64,000 nt of DNA from Durusdinium trenchii (Eukaryota > Sar > Dinophyceae > Suessiales > Symbiodiniaceae), in contig CAXAMN010022695.1 in assembly GCA_963970005.1 (NCBI GenBank), positions 2,123,971-2,187,970 of the forward strand, read 5' to 3'. The notes under the pieces were generated by a model. It was not told the origin of the DNA. It made no database searches and saw only the letters and a program-made list of their open reading frames with translations. A program made the translations under genes and the position numbers. Position 1 is the stretch's first letter, and the number at the start of each line of letters is the position of its first letter. Shown in pieces: positions 19,065 through 29,503 of this stretch.

Positions 19065-22000
19065 ATGGCCTCCATGAAACGACCTGCGGCCATGAAAAAA
19101 CCAGCGGGGCAGCCCCCCCCCAAAAGAAAGCCAAAGAAGCCAATGACATCAAGGAAATGACCAACGATAGGTTTTCTTTGCCGGATTTCTGCGAGCAGCT
19201 CCTTGCTTCTCTCCAGCTTCGCAGAAGTGGAAAGCCTTTGCACTTTGCCACCGCGTTCAGCGGGCCTCTTGCATGAATTCTTCGTGTCGCTTGCTTTGTT
19301 TCGTGGGCCAGCCGAAGCCGAAAGCGAAAAAACCAAAAAAACCTTTTTGAACAAAAAAGGTTTTTTTGGCCCTTTTCTCCCATAACTGATTTGTTTGGCA
19401 GGTCTGGCGCTCCGAGCCTGGTTTTGTCTTGCTTGCTGGAAGATGGCGTTGTAGAGCTTTTCTCCTCTGAAAAGGAGTTGTCGGCCTGCCATGCACTCAT
19501 GCGGAACACCAAGACTCGACATATCTATGAAGATGCCATGGCCGCTGCGCAGAAGAAAAAGCCTGCCTGGTGCTGCCAACATGGACGACTTTGTGACATC
19601 CCGGCAGGCAAGCAAGATCTTTACATAGCAGGATTCACTTGCAAAGGCAATTCTACACAAAACCCCAATCGGTTTACCGAGTCCCCAGCTGAGTCCAAGC
19701 ACTTCGAAGCCTTTGAAGCCTGCATTCTGCATATCAAAAACCACAAACCGGTTTCCTTTATTCTCGAAAATGTCACCGGTGTGCTCATGAAAGAGTCGTC
19801 GGATTCAGAGAAGAAGTTCATCGAAGTCTTGATGGGCAAAATGAAAGAGGAAATTCCAGAATATGAGGTGGGTTATGTGAAGATCACTGCAGCACCATTG
19901 CCGACTTCGCGGCCAAGAATTTACTGGATTGGTCACACCAATGCATCAGTGAAAGAGGTGGTTGTTCAGATAGAGAAGCTGATTTCCACAGTCAGTGGAT
20001 GGAAGGTTCACCATGTTGACTCTTTTCTCGACGCAGCGGATGACCCCAGCATTGCCAAGTGGGCCATTTTGGGTAGCTCTATGAAATCGGCGCATGAAAT
20101 CGATGAGGCCGCCTCATATGCATCCGCATTGGCAAAAGCTAGGGATAAGGCCGGAAAAAGACTCCCTCAAGCTTTGTCTTGGCCTGCAGTGCCTGACCGA
20201 GAGAGTAGGCACTGCACCGAAGTGCTTCCATGGTTGAAGGCACAAGTGGATTGCTATGAGCAGATTTGCAGCTTCATGTCCATCGCTCGCTCCAACGAGT
20301 ACCTCGGTGATTTTGATCCATGTCCTGTGCCTCCACACATATCAGAGTTGGCCCTTTTGCACAAGGAACCATTCTGCACAGGTAAAGGCCTCTACTGTGT
20401 TGTTTTTTAGAAAAAAGTCTGAAAGCCTCGACAAGACCCTATCACCAGAACTATTCACGATTTCCCAGGATATATGTGATGATAATTTAAAAAGAGCAGG
20501 CGATTCGTTTCCAGCGGCTGGCTTCCGTTGTGGCTCGTTTTTTCCCCACCTGTCAGGTGAGGGTTGTTAGATTTTATATCAGCCCCATCTCCTCCTCCTT
20601 CTCCTGCTCCTTCTCCTCCTCGTCCTCCCCCGCCGGACCTCAACCACGACCATCCACGCCCAGTGTTCCCTGTCGGACCTCAACCACGACCATCCACGCC
20701 CAGCGTTCCCTGTCGGAGCTCAACCACGACCATCCACACGCAGTGTTCCCTGTTGGACCTCAACCACGACCATCCACGCCCAGTGTTCCCGGCCGGACCT
20801 CAACCACGACCAGCCACGCCCAGTGTTCCCTGCACGCACAGTGTTCCCTGCCGGACATCAAAACCACGACCAGCCACGCCCAGTGTTCCCTGCCGGACCT
20901 CAGCCACGACCAGCCACGCCCAGTGTTCCCTGCCGGACCTCAACACACAATTACAAACAGAACAACAAACACACAACCACAAACACAATCGCAAACACAT
21001 AACTACAAACACAACTACAGAGAGACAATCACAGACACATTAGGACAACCACAACCACAAACACACACCCACAGACAGAACAACAAAACACACAATCACA
21101 AACACAATCAGAAACGCAGAATCACAAACACAACCGCAAACACAACGCGCAATCACAAACACACAACGACAAACGCAATCATACACGTAACCACAACACA
21201 CCACGACAACACATAACTACAAACACACAACCATAAGCGCAGCATGAGTAAGAAACTGCTCATGAGACACAAAGTCATCATGCAAAAAGACAAGTCTAGT
21301 CTATTCTGGAGTGGTTATGATATCTTGGTTGCAATGCGACAGGACAGGGAAACTCTTTTTGTTTAGCGTAATTGAGATGTTGGACTGACAAACACTTGGG
21401 TTGCGAAATGCACAACAAGGTTGATGTCAACGTGGTTGTTTTGAAATATCATGGTGGGGATCACGGGATCACTCGAAGTAAAGTAATTTTTTGAGGGGGG
21501 GCTCCGAAAAGACTGTATCCCTCAAACAATGAGTGCGTATACGCCTCCAGATCCCCCATGGTATCCCGCCTTCCTGTGGTGTGGGTTTGTGCGCAGTTAC
21601 GGTTGTGTAGGGGAATAGGAAGTGGCAAGAGGAAGTGAGGAAATCCCACTTGTTTGAGTTAGTAAGCTGCGTATGCGTAGAAGCAGGGGAAGTATTATAG
21701 GAGTAAATGGTAGAGGAGATGTTTGCTATTCAGCTGGCAAGGTTTCACACAGGAAACTAAAACACACCGGTTTATTTGGAGTAAAGTGTAGTAGCAGTTA
21801 TCAAGGAATATGTGGCAACTATACAGTATATAACAGGTACAGCGATGGTGAGGTAGAAGGGCGTGGTGGACCAAGGGACCGCAGGAGCAAGAGACCAGAG
21901 GACTAAGCGACCCGAGGACCAGAGGACCAAGGGACTAGGAGTTATTTTTCCCCACCTGTGGAACAGTGGGGTTGCTAGATTTTAAGAACTTGGGACCGCG

Positions 22001-22706
22001 AACCGAGTCCAGGTACGACGGGAGAACGTATGCACCAGGGAGGAACAACAGAATTCCGCAAACCTTCTGTGAAGTTCAGAACTGGCTTCTTCAAACCTTG
22101 GGTGCCTTATAGGTCATTACCATTACTGGTCACTGGTCTTCCTGTTAGTATATGTTCATTATACCCGACCGTGTCGCGATGAGGTTCACATTTTTTAGGG
22201 GCGGAGAGTGGCCGCTTCGTTGCGCTTCATTGCACGTGAAGGTTGATCAACCCTCATGTATTTCTGATTTGGCAGGTGCTAAGCGTCGTTTTCCAGCTAG
22301 CTTTCATTTTGAAGGTTAACGGTAAGGAAAACGATGGGGCCCACTAAATCAATACGAATATCTCCGACAAGAAAGACGCATGGACAGCGATAGTGATTTA
22401 TGTGTGATTGCGCATCGGTTGAGGCACTGGCTGGCGGACGTCAGCCAAACCTCCAACCGTGGATCTGTGAAACTTACTGGAACAGTGCCGACACTTACAA
22501 CAAGCTCTCGCTTGTGGAGCTACAAGCTCCATCGGGAACTGACACCGGATGAATGCATGCGCATCCACGGCTTCAGCCAGTACGACCTGCGTGGGCTGAG
22601 TACAAGCGAAGCTAAGGCGATCATAGGAAATATGATGGCCGGCACCGCGCTTGCAATAATCTTGTGTCCAGTTCTTCGCTCTCTTGGCTGTTTGGTTCCA
22701 AGTTGA
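19065..22706 (+). CDS. C5-cytosine DNA methyltransferase
   Basis: It would transfer a methyl group from S-adenosylmethionine to cytosine C5 in DNA. Exon 1 (19065-19263) starts MASMKRPAAMKKPAGQPPPK, a basic, nuclear-signal-like N-terminus. After a frame change at a run of nine C it encodes TNDRFSLPDFCEQLLASLQL and KPLHFATAFSG. Exon 2 (19402-20381) completes motif I as FSG|SGAPSLVL, then motif IV as AGFTCKGNS (catalytic Cys at 19640-19642), motif VI FILENVTGVL and motif VIII SRPRIYWIG. It ends at a canonical GTAAAG donor. A small exon probably follows at 20414 (STRPYHQNYSRFPR). The last exon (about 22420-22706) has TVPTLTTSSRLWSY, motif IX RELTPDECMRIHGF and motif X GNMMAGTALA. Motif IV has T-C-K where P-C-Q is usual. 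The large intron hosts the compound repeat. Enzyme class is firm; subfamily is not. Confidence 0.82.
19333..19410. repeat. Hairpin repeat, copy 2, inside the intron splitting motif I
   Basis: The reverse complement of the repeat at 15042-15119. The 37-bp hairpin core (19333-19369) is identical. The flank runs to the acceptor TTTGGCAG and 9 bp into the coding exon (GTCTGGCGC). The host intron is 19264-19401, with a GC donor (GG|GCCTCT). Confidence 0.9.
20536..21500. repeat. Compound dispersed repeat, copy 2
   Basis: Same order as the copy at 7077-8010: TTTTCCCCACCTGTCAGGTG...GGGTTGTT, a CTCCTCCTT pyrimidine tract, a 40-bp minisatellite (about 20632-20940), a CA-rich tract (about 20941-21240), spacer, and a tail with CAAGGTTGATGTCAACGTGG and CACTCGAAGTAAAGTA (about 21413-21490). 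A third copy of the start motif alone (TTTTTCCCCACCTGTGGAAC) is at about 21945-21990. The unit sits in the last large intron of the methyltransferase gene. Confidence 0.8.
21501..22379. other. Rest of the methyltransferase intron
   Basis: Contains purine-rich GGACCAAGGGACC-type short repeats (about 21868-21940) and the partial compound-repeat start at about 21945. No exon was recognised. Confidence 0.4.
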
Positions 22707-22950
22707 AAAGCTCGAATGCCCGCCTGTGCCAAAAATGTTTGCCTGCTAGAAACGCACGTTGCACCACCGTCTTGTTTTCTTGCCAAAAGAAGCATGAGTC
22801 TGCATCGTCTTATAAGTTTGCTTGGAGCAGAAACTCTTGCCGTTGACACAAACATGTTGCAGAAAACATGGATCGGTCAGGAGTTTTCTGCTGCCATCAT
22901 CTAATTTTGTCTTGCTCGCTTGCAGTTGCATTTCAGTCTCCCATGCTTTT

Positions 22951-23125
22951 GTGTCGACATGGAAATCAGCAGCAGCTTTATTTATACGTTGATTGTCAGC
23001 CGACCTTTTGAGTGGTTCTTTTGTGTCGACATGGAAATCAGCAGCATCTTTTTACGTTGCTTGCTATCAGCCGACCTTTTGAGTGGTTCTTTTTTTCGAC
23101 GTCAGCCGACCTTTTGAGTGGTTGC
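22951..23125. repeat. Tandem duplication of about 71 bp, 2.4 copies
   Basis: TGTCGACATGGAAATCAGCA...CAGCCGACCTTTTGAGTGGT occurs at about 22951-23021 and 23023-23092. A third partial copy (CAGCCGACCTTTTGAGTGGT) ends near 23123. Confidence 0.85.
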
Positions 23126-23316
23126 CTACTATATACTATATACATAATTGTCTCTCGTTTTTGATTCCTCCGAGCGACTCGCTTGCTTGGCAATGAAGTG
23201 GGCCGGCGCAACCTCCTGTAGCTACTGCCAAGACAACCCCAAAGACGCTGGCCTTATTTGGTTTTTTATTGCTGCCCAATGCTTCGGTTGGTAGGTAGGG
23301 TAAGTCAAAGTGCTAG

Positions 23317-24133
23317 TTGCCAAGATGCTTGGTCCGGGTGGCAGTCGCAGTGGTTTTCATTGCCAAGGTCCCAGGGACGAATGCCTTCAAGCAGTACAAT
23401 AAGTATAAGGCTGCTGTGACTATAGGCGAAGCGCGTGAACTAGGCGCAGATGCCAGAAGCTTGAAATATGATTGGGAGAAAGGATTCCTGAAGGTGGACG
23501 GTTTTCCATTTCAGCCTGCAGACAAGCGTCCTCTTCCACTAAAGCGACTAGAAGCGCCTGCGGATCCACCTATGCCTTCCTTCAAGCTGCCTATCGCTGA
23601 TGCTGACCAACACGCTATGGCCACCCAGCCTTCAGTTTGTGCTTTGCCTGTTTGTGCCCAAGAGGTTGCAACGCAAACAGATAGGACCAGTTTTCTCCTC
23701 CGAATGCAGCACAAGCGCATGCTTAAGCAGATGTGCCAAAAAAAGGCGTGCGAAAAGGTTGGTTGTGAAGCAAATGCAAGCGCAGAAGCCTAGTAAGATT
23801 TGTCTGAAAGATTCTATGTATAGGGTCGTGCCTACCCGGGGGCTTTCGGCCGAGGGATGCCGCTTGAGGATCTTAGCCACAGCTGTTGATTTACTCGACA
23901 AAATCCCAGAACAAGTTGCTTCACAGGCTGATCCATCCATTTTAGTTTTTTCGGTGGTTAATTTGAGTTGTGGCCTCTCGGGCATTCAAGGATTGAATGA
24001 TGAAGTAGAGGCCACAGCTAGGAACAAATTGGGCCTGAATTTGAAGTCTCAGACGGTGCGAGAGAAGCATCAAATCCTGAAGGCTGCCATCGTGAATTGC
24101 ACTTTTGGCGAGAATCATGTCTTGCCATGTTGA
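23317..24133 (+). CDS. Unrecognised gene with a homopolymer frameshift
   Basis: The first frame (to about 23745) encodes VPGTNAFKQYNKYKAAVTIG, EARELGADARSLKYDWEKGF and a proline-rich part (PADKRPLPLKRLEAPADPPM). The second frame, clearest from about 23745 to the TGA at 24131-24133, encodes KICLKDSMYRVVPTRGLSAE, AEGCRLRILATAVDLLDKIP and TARNKLGLNLKSQTVREKHQ. Both look protein-like. The switch falls at a run of seven A (CCAAAAAAAGG, about 23736-23746), so one base seems gained or lost there. It follows the methyltransferase in the same direction. No named family is recognised. Confidence 0.5.
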
Positions 24134-24447
24134 CCAGACAAGATTTCAAGAGCTGGGGCGAAAAAGAAGCCACGGCTGCGTGGAAGATAGACATTTGTGC
24201 AGTCACGTTGTCCCCTTCCCTAGCATAGACATGGATATCGGTCGCAACCATGGCATATAGATCAATTGGAGAACGTCATGAAGAAAATGTAAAAAAGTTC
24301 AACCTTTTTCTGACACACACATTCCCCAAGTAAGACTATGTAGATGGAAGCTTCAAGGATTGCCCAGGAATGAATCATCAGCGTTCAATGCATGCCGAGC
24401 TTTTCATCCAGAAGCATCATAACCTTTCTGTTGTCATCTTAAGGAGG

Positions 24448-24680
24448 CAGGTTCTAAGTGTGATGCTGCACCAAGGCCACTGTGAATCTAAAGAATGTCA
24501 ATATCATGATATTTGGTCATTGACGTTCATTGGCTACCAAGTTCTAAGTGTGCGTTTTGGCATAAGCACCAAAAGGTTCTAAGTGCCAGATTTCCAGAGG
24601 TTCTAAGTGTGGGATTTCCAGAGGCTCTAAGTGTGGGGTTTTAGATTTTGGAAAAAATTAGGGTTCTAAGTGAGTGTCCG
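24448..24680. repeat. GGTTCTAAGTG array
   Basis: Seven copies of GGTTCTAAGTG or one-base variants are spaced at 25-75 bp, several with CCAGATTTCCAGA or TGGGATTTCCAGA between them. A looser cluster is at 5645-5775 and a single GGTTCTAAGC at about 54983. Confidence 0.8.
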
Positions 24681-24689
24681 TAGCTATAG

Positions 24690-26290
24690 TCACTATATAC
24701 TGTAGCCTTTTGTGCTTGCCTAAGCCTGTGTTATTTCTTAGGCATCCGGCTCACCCCAAGATCCGACCACCGTCCCCCGAAAAATCGCTTTCGGATTTGA
24801 CCTTCGACAGCTTCCAGCTCACATCGGCACTCAGTCGTGTGTGCATTGTACATCCTTGTTTTCCTGCGCGTGTGTTTTCACCCACGACTCACTCAGGTGG
24901 AAAGACTGGCTGCATTGGGTTTTCCGAAAGAGATGGCTGCACAGGCTGATCCTTACATGCTGCATTGGATGAAATCAACTTGCAACGTGCCAAGCCTTTA
25001 AAAACAACATGTTGTTACAAACTTTATGCTACTCGGTTACTGCCAACTGTCAATACTTCGAGATCCTTGGGAGGCCTACTTGGCATGTGATAAGAGTGAA
25101 GAGCTTGCAGCCAACTTTCTTTTTGACAATGCCGGCAATTAAGGTGGGAACGGAGCTTCACAGCAAGTTAGCACCATACAACATCAGTTTTGAAGCAACT
25201 CATTGTAACGGCGGTGATTGACATCGGACAGGTTGACGCAACAAAGGCGATAAGACAGGTTTTTCCAAGAGTTGTGACATGAAAGAAGAGGCAGAGCAAA
25301 AAGAACGGACATGCTGACCCTGGGCAGGTGTCAGTGACCCGCTCCACACCGGAACCAAGAGCCTTTGCAACATGTTGTCAGCGAACTCAAAGTAGAGCTT
25401 CTTGTTCCTAGTAGCAATGGCCTCCAACCTAATAGCGATGGCCTCCAACCTACTAGCTTCTTGTTCCTATAGTAGTATAGTAGAACAGCAAATATCCTTA
25501 CCAAAGTCATGCAAACTACTAGAAAAGCTAGATTTAGCCCAAACAGCACAACGGACTTGAGGCATGGTGGGTGTCCTTACCTTCCATCGCTTCAGAGCTA
25601 AAAACGCAACTTGCAAGATAGCCATGTACAGAGATCCTGGCACCGTACAGATCAGGTACTTTGCCGTTTGCCTTGTGGCACCTGGCCAAAAAGGAGACAC
25701 GCCCGTCACTACAGTACAAACATGATCAAACATGTACAAACCGCTTGGCTGCAGTTGAATAGTATTCAGTGTTTTGTTGTTTCCGACACCACACACCAAG
25801 CACCACCACGAATACAAAGCAAACAGTTATGTGCTTTGACTGAGCAGAAGTCTTTTGCGAGCGTTGGATAATTCTTCTCAATGCATGCCAGGTGTTGAGT
25901 GAGGGGCTTCTGAGGAGAGCACACACACACACACCAGTTTCACCCACTAGCAGGGTCAATCGTCAAGATCAAGTTGGCACTTGCTGTTTTAGTTTTACCT
26001 GTGTCCCGTGTTGTCCTTCGTGCTGAGGATCGCACATAATGACACTCAGCGGTTCGTTGTTGCCCTGCTTGAAGCCCTTGATGGGTTCGGTGCAAGATGT
26101 TCTTTGAACGAAGCATCCTCCGCTTGCAACTGAAGAAATGAGTGGAATGTGTTTGTAATCATGCTCCACTTGGGCGCAGCAGATTAGATATGATTATATA
26201 GATGTTGAAAGCCTGACCTCTCAAAGCCATTGAATTAGTCAAGGATCTCCAACTTCGAGCGCTTGGGGTGGACTCGCTCGACAGACGAGG
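24690..26290. other. Spacer before the TTLL gene
   Basis: Holds short open segments of unknown meaning: about 24740-24840 (KIRPPSPEKSLSDLTFDSFQ) and about 25070-25215 (RPTWHVIRVKSLQPTFFLTM). A TAGTAGCAA-type repeat cluster is at 25405-25470. The first TTLL exon or exons should lie near its right end. Confidence 0.35.
25405..25470. repeat. TAGTAACAAG-family cluster, divergent
   Basis: Two CTAGTAGCAATGGCCTCCAA-like units are bracketed by CTTCTTGTTCCTA, related to the cluster at 29863-29990. Confidence 0.5.
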
Positions 26291-28196
26291 CAGCCTCGCC
26301 GCTGGTTGTATCCAGTGGATTGGACCTATTATTGGTCCTTGTTGCACCTTGTCAAGGACTTCGACATCTATTGGGCCTCAGTTCACAACGTCGGAGCCCT
26401 CGTGCCCGAATCGAAACGTGCCCAAATGTTAAGGTTGGCAATCGATTGCATGCACCCGACAATGCAAATGTGAAATTTGAGCCACGAGGTCAGAGGCCTC
26501 TTCAATCCTGAAGTTCTCTCAAAAAGACTTCGAGATGGACAGGTGCCTGCCATTTGAGCAAATTTGAGCCACCTGCATCGCTGCACAGTTTGCTCGTCAT
26601 AGGTGGTCAACCACTTTCCCAACCACTATGAGCTTACCCGAAAGGACCACTTTCCTTTGGCCACTCGGTGCGGACCGCAGCACATTCGCAGGACCTGATG
26701 GCCCGCAACATCAAGCGGTACCGGCGTGAACGTGAGCGCCAGGCGCTCCAGGCGGTGCGTTTTCCGAGGAGAGTCATATGTTCAAAACGCACCGCGTGTG
26801 GGCAGGAACAAGCGGAGGAGCGTTTTCTGGACACGCCTTTTCTGCTTTTGGCCGAAATCATTACGTTCTCTGTGCTTGGACTTGTTCAGCAGTGACTTGC
26901 AGAGTTGCGTCATCGAGCAAGTTCGATTCTTCCAGGAGAGCCTCAGCTCCTTCGCTTCCTTCGCTGCGCGGAAGAAAGGTCAATCGGAGCCCAACCTCTC
27001 GATGCCTCAAGTAGAAACATGGAGAAAAATGAGAACAGAATTGCTTCACAAATCAAATTCAAGAAAGATGAGGTGTTTTCCTTTAAAAGCCTTGCTTTAC
27101 CATCTCTGAAATCAAGATCTGAACCATTGCAAGTGTGCTGGAATGGCTCAGGATCGAGTGCCACCAGAGTGGGTCCCTGCGACACTTTCCTTCAATTAGC
27201 AACATTTAATTTAGCAACTACATGTCATTGACAAAGAGCTCGAAAAGATCTGAGCAGCGCGGGCCATGCCAATGCAAAGGACCTACTCGTTGCCAAATGA
27301 CTATGCAATCTTTGTGGAGGTAGGCCATTCTTTCATTCTTTGAACGCTTGTGTGCAGTTCTAGCGGGGGCAAAGTTTGCTAACAAAGAAAAGCAGCATGA
27401 CTAGACTATCACTTTGTCTCAGTCTTGGTTGTGCAACTCTCACTATCCTTTCAAGAGAGGAAGGCTGGAACGGTGCCATCCGACGCGGGTTTCGCGGTTC
27501 CAGGAGTTTCGCAAGAGCCCAAACTCCACATGGATCGCAAAACCAACAGGCCCCCCATCTCTTGTTGAGGTCTTTGTATCTGTCAAGCTGTAAGAATCTG
27601 GCTTGGAGTGAAGTGACTTGCATGAAGGCAAAGCGCAGGGTCGTGGGATCTTCCTCGTCTCCAAACTGTCCGATACTCAGACTGCCGCATGGCTGGCGCA
27701 TTGGGGCTCGCAATCTGCCCCCCTTGAGAGCAGATGTCGGACGCTTAATACAGCACAACTCCATCCATCCCTCCTTCCCTCATTCCCTCCCATCCATCCA
27801 TTCCTTTGAGCAGATGTGTTGCTTCTCCAAGGAACCAACTCAAAAGATGGTCCAACGCACCGAAGGAGAGCTTTTTGTATCGTGAGCAGCATCAACTGAA
27901 AAAACAGCGACTGTCAATTCGGAGAGGAGAAGAATCAACAGGGGCAGCCCCTGCCTTTTCGCGAGCCCTACATCATTTCGCGCTGGAATCCTAGATGGCC
28001 AGACCTCTTGATAGACTGGTGACTTGCCTGGCATCACGGCTTCAAGGTTACATCAGCAACCCATTATTGGTCGGGGGCAAGAAGTTTGACATGAGGCTGT
28101 ACATTCGCGATTTGATTTGTGGCCTTTCATTGTGTTTAAGCGACCCGGACCTTTGCCAGACTGTATGTCTTGGTCACCAGCTACAGGCCGCTAAAG
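26291..28196 (+). CDS. TTLL1: TTLL1-like tubulin polyglutamylase, N-terminal and central exons
   Basis: TTLL enzymes use ATP to add glutamate to tubulin tails on cilia and microtubules. Small exons read in order as one protein: to 26433, DFDIYWASVHNVGALVPESK; 26494-26542, GLFNPEVLSKRLRDGQ; 26603-26644, VVNHFPNHYELTRK; 26692-26742, DLMARNIKRYRRERERQ; 27280-27319, TYSLPNDYAIFVE; 27504-27549, EFRKSPNSTWIAKPTG; 27628-27680, KAQGRGIFLVSKLSD; 28047-28095, YISNPLLVGGKKFDMR; 28160-28196, LYVLVTSYRPLK. These are diagnostic TTL-domain blocks (KDL, KP..G.GRGIF, NPLL..GKKFD.RLY). NHYELTRKDLM and EFRKSP-STW are closest to TTLL1 by memory. Donors are GT, GC or GA, and several introns carry short direct repeats. 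The first exon and a small one between 26742 and 27280 were not found. Confidence 0.9.
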
Positions 28197-29272
28197 GTGC
28201 GGAAGGGCTTCTTGAGGAAATCAAACCAAATCGGGAGTGAAAGGGAGTTCCCTGGGACCTACTGGTACTGTACTGTACACAAGGTGCGCCGCTGGGTGTG
28301 CTGCGCACCATGGTGAGTTGCGTCGTCTTCTCCTTTGATTGCCGACAGCACCTTTTTTCTCCTGCAGCCACCTTGGCTCCGAAAGCACCTTCTGCACATC
28401 AAATGTTGTGATTTCGAGTTCGCCAGTGGCCGCTCGGCGAAAACGACCAGCTTTTGCAGGGGCTGTGCAGGGTCATGTGGCTTTGTTCGCTTCCCCCCAA
28501 ATCAGGCCTGCAAAACACATTACGGTATATTACGGTATTCGGTATTCATGAATGACTGCTCCCCGCAAGGTTGGTTCTAGGATGTTCTAGGAATTTCTAT
28601 AGGTCTTATGCCCAAGCTGCGTGAACATGCGCGTGTGTGCAAGTTCCTTTTCAAGAGCAAAGCAAACGAAGCAATTCGTGGAAGCTGAGCATTTGTTGCG
28701 GCCCAAGGACAATGGAGCAGCTTGCACCGTATCTCAGATGTAACGATGGCACTGTTTCGTTTGTGGCAACTGGTTACCTTTGACGATCCATTCTTTTTTG
28801 ACGATCGCTATGCTTCTGTGACTTCAGGATTGGCTTTTACGATGCATTGAAGACACTGCTCAGGATTGGAGTCTTCTTTCTGGCGCAGAATATTTGCCCA
28901 AAGGTTCTGGTTTGCGTCTGGACTAATCAAGCATGTAGGGAACTTTGCAAAGTCACTTACAAGGGAACATATCGGCTTTCTCGGTGACTGTAGATCTTGT
29001 GCTTGCTGGCCACAGGTGTTTGCTGGCATTGTACCTGAGTGTCCTGCCCAGTGTCATGAGTCGCAAGGGTATGCAGGTGAAAGGAGCTCAGTTTGATTGG
29101 CTCTGTGGCTGAGGCAGATTTTGGGTTTCTTGCCACTTGTTTTCACCATCGCGACGTTCATTATCATGCTGTGGCCTCAGAGTGAAGTTTTCAAGATCAG
29201 CATGCTTGCTCAGGTGCAGGGACCGCTTTTCCATGGTTTTCCATAGACATTTCGGTCTACCAGGTTATTAGG

Positions 29273-29503
29273 ATGCTTTGGAATGTCGATAATGTTGCCC
29301 ATTTGGAGAAGCATTCCAAAACGAATCCCAAGTTCTGTGCCAGGAAGAAGGTCAGTGAGGCACAAACAGCCGCGGCAACGGCTGCCCTCGTGGGGAAAGA
29401 GGCGCAGCTTGCCTTAGCTCACGACTTGCTTTCATTTGAGTTTGGGAGGCTCCCGACTTTGAGATCAAAGATAGCTCAGGCAGATGGATTTGAAGAATTT
29501 TAA
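29273..29503 (+). CDS. Hypothetical exon in the TTLL1 intron
   Basis: Encodes MLWNVDNVAHLEKHSKTNPK, then an Ala-rich helix (SEAQTAAATAALVGKEAQLA) and FEFGRLPTLRSKIAQADGFE before TAA. It looks like soluble helical protein. It may be a nested gene or a decayed element. No family is recognised. Confidence 0.3.
   Translation: MLWNVDNVAHLEKHSKTNPKFCARKKVSEAQTAAATAALVGKEAQLALAHDLLSFEFGRLPTLRSKIAQADGFEEF

Noticed and set aside
19022-19744. 240-codon minus-strand frame
   Set aside because: It is antisense to methyltransferase exons and the hairpin repeat; the sense strand carries conserved catalytic motifs.
19402-20381. Bacterial restriction-modification methyltransferase or contamination
   Set aside because: Motif I is split by an intron carrying a repeat found elsewhere in the window, and the neighbours are eukaryotic.
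24670-24690. Spliced-leader-like TCCGTAGCTATAG
   Set aside because: Only the first eight bases agree with the known leader start; the rest differs.
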